Below are positions 57,053-64,000 of a DNA stretch of 64,000 nt, piece after piece (position 1 is the first letter of the stretch; each line of letters opens with the position of its first letter). The DNA comes from Serratia inhibens (lineage in GTDB: Bacteria > Pseudomonadota > Gammaproteobacteria > Enterobacterales > Enterobacteriaceae). The notes beneath the pieces are model-generated. The model did not search any database, was not told the DNA's origin, and worked only from the letters and a program-made list of their open reading frames with translations. Both the position numbers and the translations under genes were made by a program. The stretch spans positions 682,001 through 746,000 of the forward strand of contig NZ_QYYG01000002.1 of NCBI RefSeq assembly GCF_003591175.1. Reading direction: 5' to 3'.

Positions 57053-57178
57053 ATAGCCAAAATAATTGGAGTTGAATCAAGGCGGCAACCAAGCGCATCC
57101 CCATGAACGTACAGGAAGTACGTGATTGGGGTAAGTGCGGGCAGCCAACACAGATACAGCTTCAAGAATGAAGGGTAT
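57053..57178. repeat. Diverged ERIC element between entS and fepD
   Basis: A 126-bp element ending in CTTCAAGAATGAAGGGTAT, with core CATCCCCATGAACGTACAGG and ACGTGATTGGGGTAAGTGCG. Termini and core follow the ERIC layout but with more substitutions than the copy at 54633. Confidence 0.75.
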
Positions 57179-57228
57179 GTGCTGCAATAGCGAAGGGAGT
57201 CATGGTAACATAGATGAAAGCAATCAAT

Positions 57229-57247
57229 AATGATAATAAATATCATT
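57229..57247. promoter_or_regulatory. Fur-like box between entS and fepD
   Basis: AATGATA-ATAAA-TATCATT is a perfect 19-bp palindrome, 26-44 bases before the fepD ATG. Confidence 0.8.
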
Positions 57248-57272
57248 TATATTCAATAAATAATGGATTGTT

Positions 57273-58346
57273 ATGTTACGGATTACACGCAATGGCACAC
57301 CGCTCATTCCGCCTCCCAGGGCTTGTCTTATTAGCGGCGCTCCCCACTCATTTCGTCGCAAACTATTTGGTCTGCTGGTTGCCGTTTGCGTGCTGTTGAC
57401 AGTCATGCTGCTCAGCCTGTCGCTCGGCGCCAAGTCCATTCCTTTTGATACGGTTATCCAGGCGCTGAACGGTCAATGCAGCGGGGCAGACTGCACTATT
57501 ATTACCGCCGCCAGGCTACCGCGCACGCTGGTGGGCGTATTGGCCGGCATTGCGCTGGGCCTGTCCGGCGTATTGATGCAAACCCTCACCCGCAACCCAC
57601 TGGCCGATCCGGGCATTCTCGGCGTAAACGCCGGGGCGGGATTTGCCGTGGTACTGGGCATCACCTTCTTTGGTGCCGCCGAGGTTGGCCAATACCTGTG
57701 GTTCGCCTTTGCCGGGGCGATGTTCGCTGCACTGCTGGTCGCGTTGATCGGCGCTCTTGGCGGCAGCAGCCTGAACCCGGTCCGCCTGACGCTGGCCGGG
57801 GTCGCGCTGGCGGCGGTGCTGGAGGGAATGACCTCGGGAATTTCTCTGCTGAATCCCCTGGTGTTCGATCAACTGCGTTTTTGGCAGGCCGGTTCGCTGG
57901 ATATTCAAAATATGCAGGTGGTGCGCACCGTCACCCTGCCGATCCTGCTGGGCACGCTAATCACACTGTGGATGAGCAAATCGCTTAACAGCCTGAGCAT
58001 GGGCAGCGAATTGGCCACTGCGCTGGGCACCGGCATCGTCCGCACCCAATTGCTGGGCCTGCTGGCGATCACCCTGCTGTGCGGCGGCGCCACCGCCGCC
58101 GTCGGCCCGATTGCCTTCGTCGGCCTGATGATGCCGCACATTGCCCGGCGGCTGGCCGGCTCCGAGCTGCACTGGATGCTGCCGTGGACGCTGGTCTTGA
58201 CCCCCATCCTGCTGCTGAGCGCCGATCTGATTGGCCGCTTCCTGGTGGCCGGCGAACTGCGCGTTTCCATCGTAACCGCCCTGATTGGCGCGCCGCTGCT
58301 GATCATGCTGGTGCGCCAGCGCCATATGTTCAGGAGGCAACGCTGA
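57273..58346 (+). CDS. fepD: Ferric-enterobactin permease FepD
   Basis: This 357-residue inner membrane permease of the BtuC/FhuB family has about ten helices. The segments ARLPRTLVGVLAGIALGLSG and QTLTRNPLADPGILGVNAGA are the family hallmarks. The ATG at 57273 makes the N-terminus about 20 residues longer than in E. coli FepD; a later start is possible. It pairs with FepG, and the genes fepD, fepG and fepC overlap in turn. Confidence 0.94.
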   Translation: MLRITRNGTPLIPPPRACLISGAPHSFRRKLFGLLVAVCVLLTVMLLSLSLGAKSIPFDTVIQALNGQCSGADCTIITAARLPRTLVGVLAGIALGLSGVLMQTLTRNPLADPGILGVNAGAGFAVVLGITFFGAAEVGQYLWFAFAGAMFAALLVALIGALGGSSLNPVRLTLAGVALAAVLEGMTSGISLLNPLVFDQLRFWQAGSLDIQNMQVVRTVTLPILLGTLITLWMSKSLNSLSMGSELATALGTGIVRTQLLGLLAITLLCGGATAAVGPIAFVGLMMPHIARRLAGSELHWMLPWTLVLTPILLLSADLIGRFLVAGELRVSIVTALIGAPLLIMLVRQRHMFRRQR

Positions 58347-59371
58347 TGTCGATGCTCGCTGCCCGTCTGATGACCGATCAAAAGTTGCGTGCCCTGTCGA
58401 GGCCGGCGCTGACCGCGTCGATGCTGGCGCTTGCCTGCGGAGTGCTGGCGATTTACGCCCTCGGTTCCGGCTCCCTTTCGCTTAGCGCCACGCAGGTGAT
58501 CGACGCTCTCCTCGGCAAAGGCCCGGCAAACCTGACGGTAATAGTCACCCAGTGGCGTCTGCCGCGCGTCGCTATGGCGTTGCTGTTGGGCGCGGCGCTC
58601 GGGATCAGCGGCGCTATTTTCCAGTCGCTGCTGCGCAACCCGCTCGGCAGCCCGGACGTGATCGGCTTCAATACCGGCGCCTACAGCGGCGTATTGGTAG
58701 CCATAGTGCTGTTTAACGGCGGCGTTGTCGGCATCACCTCCGGGGCGCTGGCCGGTGGCCTGCTGACCGCCGCGCTGGTTTATCTGCTGGCGTGGCGCAA
58801 CGGCGTCGAGACTTTCCGTTTGATTATCGTCGGCATCGCCGTGCGCGCCCTGCTGGTGGCCGGCAATACCTGGCTTATCATCAGCGCTTCGCTGGAGTCC
58901 GCCATGACCGCCGGGCTGTGGAGCGCCGGGTCGCTTAACGGCATAAGCTGGGCGAAAAGCCTGCCGGTGCTGGCAGTGATCGCGCTGTGTTGCCTGCTGT
59001 TGCTGACGCTGTCACGCCGCATGCGGCTGCTGGAAATGGGTGACGACACCGCCTGCGCGCTCGGTGTGCCGGTGGAACGTTCGCGCGTGCTGCTGCTGCT
59101 GATCGGCGTGACGCTGACCGCTGCCGCCACCGCCGTGGCCGGGCCAATCTCCTTCATTGCGCTGGTGGCGCCGCAGATTGCCCGTCGCCTGTGCGCCAAC
59201 CGCAGCGTCCTGTTGCTGACCGCCCTGACTGGCGCGCTGTTGCTGCTGATCGCCGATGTCACCGCCCAGCGCCTGTTTATGCCTTATCAATTGCCGGTAG
59301 GCGTGCTGACCGTCAGTCTCGGCGGCATTTATCTGATTTGGCTGTTAATCCGTGAGTCACGAAAAAAATGA
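58346..59371 (+). CDS. fepG: Ferric-enterobactin permease FepG
   Basis: This 341-residue second permease subunit of the FepDG channel has the family segments WRLPRVAMALLLGAALGISGA and FQSLLRNPLGSPDVIGFNTG. Start at 58346 overlaps the fepD stop by one base (TGATG) and follows AGGAGG; a longer upstream frame inside fepD is spurious. A four-base overlap with fepC follows. Confidence 0.94.
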   Translation: MSMLAARLMTDQKLRALSRPALTASMLALACGVLAIYALGSGSLSLSATQVIDALLGKGPANLTVIVTQWRLPRVAMALLLGAALGISGAIFQSLLRNPLGSPDVIGFNTGAYSGVLVAIVLFNGGVVGITSGALAGGLLTAALVYLLAWRNGVETFRLIIVGIAVRALLVAGNTWLIISASLESAMTAGLWSAGSLNGISWAKSLPVLAVIALCCLLLLTLSRRMRLLEMGDDTACALGVPVERSRVLLLLIGVTLTAAATAVAGPISFIALVAPQIARRLCANRSVLLLTALTGALLLLIADVTAQRLFMPYQLPVGVLTVSLGGIYLIWLLIRESRKK

Positions 59372-60168
59372 ATGCTGAACCCCTGCTGCCCGCGCCGCTG
59401 CGCGCCGAACATCTGACGCTCGGTTATGACAAGAAAATCGTAGCGAGCGATCTTTCCGTCTCCATCCCGCAAGGAGAACTGACGGTGATCATCGGGCCGA
59501 ACGCCTGCGGTAAATCTACCCTGCTGCGCACCCTCAGCCGCCTGATGCAACCGCAAGCCGGTACGGTCTGGCTGAACGGTAAGCACATCAGCGAATACGC
59601 AACCAAAGAGGTGGCGCGCCAGTTGGGTCTGCTGCCGCAAAGTTCGACCGCTCCCGGCGACATCACCGTATTTGATCTGGTGGCCCGCGGGCGCTACCCG
59701 CATCAGCGTCTGTTCAGCCGCTGGCGCGAGGAAGACCAGCAAGCGGTGGAGCAGGCAATGCGCTCCACCGGCGTGTTTGAACTGGCCGAACAGCCGGTGG
59801 ATACGCTTTCCGGCGGGCAGCGTCAGCGCGTCTGGATTGCGATGGTGCTGGCGCAGCAAACGCCGCTGCTGTTGCTGGATGAGCCGACCACCTGGCTGGA
59901 CATTAGCCATCAGATCGACCTGCTGGAGTTGATGCGTCAGTTAAACCGTGAAAACGGCCACACGTTGGTGGTGGTGTTGCACGATCTCAACCACGCCTGC
60001 CGTTATGCCACCCATCTGATCGCCATGCGCGGCGGCAAAGTCGTGGCCGAAGGTGCGCCGAAGGATATCGTGACGCCGGCGTTGATCGAAGAAGTGTACG
60101 GCCTGCGCTGCATGATCATCGACGATCCGGTCTCGCACACGCCGCTGGTGGTGCCGTTGGGGAAATAA
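59368..60168 (+). CDS. fepC: Ferric-enterobactin ABC ATPase FepC
   Basis: This 266-residue ABC ATPase powers FepDG. Walker A is GPNACGKSTLLRTLS, signature LSGGQRQRVWIAM, Walker B LLLLDEPTTWLD, and the switch His is in VVLHDLNHACRYA. It is the last gene of fepDGC; fepE, which follows in E. coli, is absent and entF lies convergent 84 bases on. Confidence 0.95.
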   Translation: MNAEPLLPAPLRAEHLTLGYDKKIVASDLSVSIPQGELTVIIGPNACGKSTLLRTLSRLMQPQAGTVWLNGKHISEYATKEVARQLGLLPQSSTAPGDITVFDLVARGRYPHQRLFSRWREEDQQAVEQAMRSTGVFELAEQPVDTLSGGQRQRVWIAMVLAQQTPLLLLDEPTTWLDISHQIDLLELMRQLNRENGHTLVVVLHDLNHACRYATHLIAMRGGKVVAEGAPKDIVTPALIEEVYGLRCMIIDDPVSHTPLVVPLGK

Positions 60169-60237
60169 TCAGGGAACCCTGATCTTGTAAGAGCCCAGCA
60201 GTTGGGCCCTGTTAATCGGGGCGAATCTATTCGCCCC
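60168..60237. repeat. Three tandem hairpins between fepC and entF
   Basis: ATCAGGG-AA-CCCTGAT (60168-60183), GCCCA-GCAGT-TGGGC (60193-60207) and GGGGCGAA-TCTA-TTCGCCCC (60218-60237). They lie between convergent genes and probably end transcription on both strands, although no strong T run follows. The last one is a perfect 8-bp stem. Confidence 0.6.
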
Positions 60238-60252
60238 TACCGTCACTGGGCG

Positions 60253-63200
60253 TTATAACGCCCTCAGTATTCTGTTCAACAACGGCCCCAGCACCTTGAA
60301 CGACGCCGGTGACACGATATCCACGTGCGCACAATCCAGTTCATGAACCTGCAAGGCGTCCACGTATTGCGCCCAGGTTTGCTGCACATCCATCCCTTCC
60401 TGCAACGTCTGACGCGCCACAAACAGCGTCGCCTGCCCACTGAAATTCGCCGTATGAGTCGCGGAAAGCAAACGCACCGAGTCGGCGTAGTTGGCTTCGA
60501 TATTATCGAACATCGCCACGCGGGTTTCGCCCAGCGCCGGATCCAGCGTATCTTCCGATACCGCCAGGAACTGCTGGCGTTCCCGCTGCACTTCTTTCAG
60601 CACGTTGTCATCCAGCATTACGTCCCAGTTTTGCGTTTCCGGCGGATAGGTATCCAGCAAGCCGAGGAAGGCCACCTCTTCGCCCCGCGCCTGTAACCTG
60701 GCGGCGATACCCTGCGCCAGCGTGCCACCCAGCGAATAACCGATAAAGTGGTACGGGCCATGAGGCTGGACCTGCAATACCGTCGCCAGATGCGCCTCGC
60801 AAACCTGATCCATATCCTCGCTGAGCGCCAGCGGGCCATCCGGACGTGGCGACTGAATGCCCACCAGCGACCAATGTTGGTCGATATAGCGCGGCAGCAC
60901 GCTGAACTGCCAAGAGAATCCGGAAGCCGGATGCAGGCAGAACAGCGTCGGGCCCTCTGTGGTACGCAGCGGCAATAGGCTGTCGAAACCGGTTTGGTCG
61001 GCTTCTTCCTGCGTGCGCTCTTGCGTGAGCAGTTGCGCCAGCTGTTCCACCCGAGAAGCGACCATCACCTGCCCTACCGAAACCGCCTTACCCAACTCGC
61101 GCCGCAGCTCTGCCGCCAGCCGCATGGCCAGCAGCGAATGGCCGCCGAGAGCGAAGAAATCATCGTCGGCAAACACGATTTCACGTTGCAGCAAGCGCGC
61201 GAACACCGCAGCGATAGCCGTCTCCAGCCCCGCTTCCGGTTCGCGCCCTTCAACTCTGGCAGCACCCTGCGGTTGCGGCAACGCTTTGCGATCCAGCTTG
61301 CCGTTAGCGCTTAGCGGCAGAGAATCCATCTCGACCAACGCCACCGGCACCATGTGTGGCGGCAAGCGATCGGCCAATGCGGCACGCAGGCCATCGAGAT
61401 CCAGGCGTACGCCGGGCTGGGCCACCAGATACCCCACCAGCTGACGGGCATCGCCGCCGCCAGGATCGGTTGGCGTATTGTCCAGCACCCGCGCATGGGT
61501 CACCGCCTGCTTAATGCCCGGCAGCGACAGCAACGCATGGTCGATTTCGCTCAACTCAATGCGTTGACCACGAATTTTTAGCTGATCGTCGCTGCGGCCG
61601 AGATATTCCACTTCTCCACCCGGCAGCCAGCGCGCAACATCGCCGGTGCGATACATCCGCCCGCCGTTGCCTTCGGGATCGGCCACAAAGCGGCTGGCGG
61701 TCAGCTCCGGCCGGCCAAGATAACCCTGCGCCAGCTGCACGCCGGTAAGATACAAATCGCCGGCCACGCCCGGCGGCACCGGCCGCAGACGCGCATCCAG
61801 GATACGTAGCCCGGTATTCCACACCGGCAGGCCGATCGGCACATTGGCACCGGTGACCGCCACCAGCGCCTCGCCCCAGGCCGGGTGCCAACTGACATCC
61901 ACCGCCGCTTCGGTCGGGCCATACAAGTTATGCAAGGGCACTCCGGTGCGGCTTTGCCACAGGCGGCACAGCTCAGCCGGCAGCGCTTCGCCGCTGCAAA
62001 ACACCTGCCGCAACGGCGCACAGCAGGCCACCGCCGGCGGGGTGTCCAGCACGCCGACAAAGGCCGCCAGCATCGAAGGCACAAAGTGCAACGTGGTAAC
62101 CCGATGCCGGTCAATCAACTCCAGCAACTGTTGCGGATCGCGGTGCGCTTCCGGCGGTGCCATCACCAACTGCGCACCCACCATCAACGGCCAGAAAAAC
62201 TCCCACACCGAGACGTCAAAGCTGCATGGCGTTTTTTGCAGCACCACATCGTTCGCCGCCAGTGGATACTGATGCTGCATCCACAGCAAACGGTTGACGA
62301 TCGCCTGATGCCCCACCAGCACGCCTTTCGGCCGCCCGGTAGAACCGGAAGTAAAGATGATGTAAGCCGGATGATGCGGCGTTGGCCCGCTGAGCACCAC
62401 CTCAGCCGCACAGTCGGCGGCCAGTGGCTCAGCAAACAGCAGGATCTCTCCCTTGCCGGCAAAACGCGCCTGCTGGGTAGGTTCGGTGATAATCAGTCGC
62501 GGCGCGGCATCCTCCAGCATCATGCCGAGACGTTCGTCAGGGTAGCCGGTGTCCAGCGGCAAGTAGGCGGCCCCCGCCTCGACAATCGCCATCAGCGCCA
62601 GCGACAGAAACACCGAGCGCGGCAGCGCAACGGCAACGATATCGCCGGGCTGCACACCCTGTGCCGTCAGTTGACGCGCCAGTGCCGTGACCTGCTCACG
62701 GGTTTCGCGATAGCTGAACCGGTATTGCGCGTCCGCCAGCGCCGGGGCATCCGGGGTTTTCTGCGCCTGTTCGGCCAGCAGGCCACTGAGGGTTTGCGGC
62801 ACCACCGGATGAGCGGTGTCGTTAACCCGGGCCAGCAGTTGACGATCCTGTTCGGTCAGCAAATCGGCTTCGCCAATCGGCATCTGCGGCTGGGCGGCAA
62901 ACTGACGCAGCAACAGCGGCAGGCGCTGTAAATGCGCCGCCAGCTCATCGCGCTGATAACGTTCGGCATTGGCCAGCAGATCCACCTTCAGCGTGCCGGC
63001 CTCGTCAAGATACAGCGCGATCTCCAGATCCCGTACCGGCCCCGAAGCCAGCTCGTGAGTAATGCCTTCGATACCGCCGAAATCCAGTTGGAAATCGAAC
63101 ATTTTAAAGTTGAAAACGGTGCCGTACAGCGGTTGGGCATCGCCAATCCGCCCCAAATCACGCTGGATTTGTTCCGCCTCGTAACGCTGATGACGACGGA

Positions 63201-64000
63201 CGGTTTTCAATTCACGACCTATACCGCCGGCTAACTCGCACAGTGTGGCCTGGGGATCGAGGTGCATTTCGATCGGTAATACGTTGATCACCGGCCCGTT
63301 GGCGCACAGCGCAGCAGAACCGGTGCGGCGCATAAAGATAAAACCGGCGCTGAAGCTGCCGTGGCCGCTCAGGCGAGACACCCACAGCGCCACCAGCGCC
63401 AACGCCATATCCGCCACGCTGAACTGCTGCCGGCTGGCGCTCACCAGTTGGGCAAAATCCTGGCGATCGCACAGCTGCGATAACCGGTGGATGCGGGTAG
63501 TTGGCGTCTGTCCGGCCAGCGGCTGCGGGCAAAGCGTGGCCGGCGCGGGCAACTGCTGCGCCTTGTTCAGCCAAAAATCGGCGTCGCGCCGGCAGGTTGG
63601 CGACTGCTGGTAGCGCTGATATTCCGCTACCACCTCGCTGAACGGGGTAAACGGCGTCGGGTCAGGCTGTTCATTGTTCAGTGTGCGGCTGTAAATATGG
63701 GCGATTCTGCGGGCAATGGCGGTAAAACTGAAGCCATCGACCAGAATATGATGATAACGCTGATACCAGAACCAACGCCGGTCCGACAGGCGGATCAACA
63801 TATGGCGGTACAGTGCCTTACCGCTACCTATACGCAAATCACCGGACATATCCAGCTGCATCACCGCCTGCGCAGCCGCCGGGGCATCCGGGGAATCGCG
63901 CAGATCGAGATATTCCGTCGGCAGTATCGCCAGTTCGGCGTCATGCCACTGTACCGGTACCCCGTCACGCTCTTCAAAGCGGAGCTGAAGGGTATCGACT
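60253..64000 (-). CDS. entF: Enterobactin synthetase component F (EntF), 5' end outside window
   Basis: At least 1248 residues of a non-ribosomal peptide synthetase; coding continues in frame to the right edge, and by comparison with E. coli EntF (1293) about 45 residues are missing. Domains in order: condensation (YHHILVDGFSF, the HHxxxDG motif), adenylation (IIFTSGSTGRPKGVL; YGPTEAAVDVSW; YRTGDVARWLPGG; NGKLDRKALP), carrier (FFALGGHSLLAM, Ser for phosphopantetheine) and thioesterase (GYSLGGTLAQ, Ser of GxSxG). The adenylation pocket region FDVSVWEFFWP and TTLHFVPSML matches that of E. coli EntF, so serine is the likely substrate. The single C-A-T-TE module fits the cyclic trimer enterobactin rather than a two-module catecholate such as chrysobactin. 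Confidence 0.95.
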   Translation of the reverse strand, partial: VDTLQLRFEERDGVPVQWHDAELAILPTEYLDLRDSPDAPAAAQAVMQLDMSGDLRIGSGKALYRHMLIRLSDRRWFWYQRYHHILVDGFSFTAIARRIAHIYSRTLNNEQPDPTPFTPFSEVVAEYQRYQQSPTCRRDADFWLNKAQQLPAPATLCPQPLAGQTPTTRIHRLSQLCDRQDFAQLVSASRQQFSVADMALALVALWVSRLSGHGSFSAGFIFMRRTGSAALCANGPVINVLPIEMHLDPQATLCELAGGIGRELKTVRRHQRYEAEQIQRDLGRIGDAQPLYGTVFNFKMFDFQLDFGGIEGITHELASGPVRDLEIALYLDEAGTLKVDLLANAERYQRDELAAHLQRLPLLLRQFAAQPQMPIGEADLLTEQDRQLLARVNDTAHPVVPQTLSGLLAEQAQKTPDAPALADAQYRFSYRETREQVTALARQLTAQGVQPGDIVAVALPRSVFLSLALMAIVEAGAAYLPLDTGYPDERLGMMLEDAAPRLIITEPTQQARFAGKGEILLFAEPLAADCAAEVVLSGPTPHHPAYIIFTSGSTGRPKGVLVGHQAIVNRLLWMQHQYPLAANDVVLQKTPCSFDVSVWEFFWPLMVGAQLVMAPPEAHRDPQQLLELIDRHRVTTLHFVPSMLAAFVGVLDTPPAVACCAPLRQVFCSGEALPAELCRLWQSRTGVPLHNLYGPTEAAVDVSWHPAWGEALVAVTGANVPIGLPVWNTGLRILDARLRPVPPGVAGDLYLTGVQLAQGYLGRPELTASRFVADPEGNGGRMYRTGDVARWLPGGEVEYLGRSDDQLKIRGQRIELSEIDHALLSLPGIKQAVTHARVLDNTPTDPGGGDARQLVGYLVAQPGVRLDLDGLRAALADRLPPHMVPVALVEMDSLPLSANGKLDRKALPQPQGAARVEGREPEAGLETAIAAVFARLLQREIVFADDDFFALGGHSLLAMRLAAELRRELGKAVSVGQVMVASRVEQLAQLLTQERTQEEADQTGFDSLLPLRTTEGPTLFCLHPASGFSWQFSVLPRYIDQHWSLVGIQSPRPDGPLALSEDMDQVCEAHLATVLQVQPHGPYHFIGYSLGGTLAQGIAARLQARGEEVAFLGLLDTYPPETQNWDVMLDDNVLKEVQRERQQFLAVSEDTLDPALGETRVAMFDNIEANYADSVRLLSATHTANFSGQATLFVARQTLQEGMDVQQTWAQYVDALQVHELDCAHVDIVSPASFKVLGPLLNRILRAL

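Overview
The window is chromosomal DNA from an enterobacterium of the Yersiniaceae, most likely a Serratia of the plymuthica/liquefaciens/proteamaculans type. This rests on protein similarity to Escherichia coli gene products, on E. coli-like gene order (sixA-fadJ-fadI-yfcZ-fadL-mlaA; yfdC-argW; ypdK-alaC-ypdA-ypdB; glk-yfeO-ypeC-mntH-nupC; alaXW-gltX-valUXY-lysV; ent/fep), and on GC-rich coding DNA with ERIC repeats. The species is an inference; no rRNA or species marker lies in the window.

Layout. 1-6.3 kb: 5' end of sixA, the fadIJ beta-oxidation operon, yfcZ and the fatty-acid porin fadL, with FadR-like operators before fadI and fadL. 6.3-9.3 kb: an inserted pair for unsaturated (rhamno)galacturonides, a GPH-family transporter and a GH105 hydrolase, behind a KdgR-like box. 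9.3-17.2 kb: mlaA, then a complete cytochrome c maturation operon ccmABCDEFG(dsbE)HI. 17.4-21.4 kb: yfdC, tRNA-Arg(CCT) argW without a prophage, a DsdC-like regulator without dsdXA, a DMT exporter coupled to an unknown 100-residue protein, and a small secreted protein. 21.8-26.6 kb: a porin, mltB, a DUF805-like protein, a solitary HicB-like protein, two tiny membrane proteins (YmiA-like and YpdK) and cytochrome b561.

26.7-34.6 kb is a pyruvate-centred neighbourhood: alaC, the YpdA/YpdB two-component system and a YhjX-like transporter. Three copies of the YpdB recognition sequence and a CRP-like site lie upstream of the transporter, so sensor, regulator and probable target sit within about 4.5 kb. 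34.8-35.6 kb is an AT-rich two-gene operon of unknown function. Its promoter is overlapped by a perfect 23-bp Fur-like palindrome, and its first product is an exported protein ending in a CxxCH motif. It is the best candidate here for an undescribed system.

35.7-46.9 kb: glk, yfeO, then an accessory block (amino-acid racemase, PACE efflux protein with a divergent LysR regulator, indolepyruvate decarboxylase ipdC, aldo/keto reductase), then ypeC, mntH and nupC. 46.9-49.9 kb: two tRNA-Ala genes, gltX, and a tRNA-Val x3 / tRNA-Lys operon whose tRNA-Lys tail and terminator are repeated downstream around small hairpin repeats. 50-64 kb: an enterobactin locus (entCEBA, fepB, entS, fepDGC, entF running off the window) with Fur-like boxes and three ERIC-type elements in its intergenic gaps; entH and fepE are absent from their usual places.
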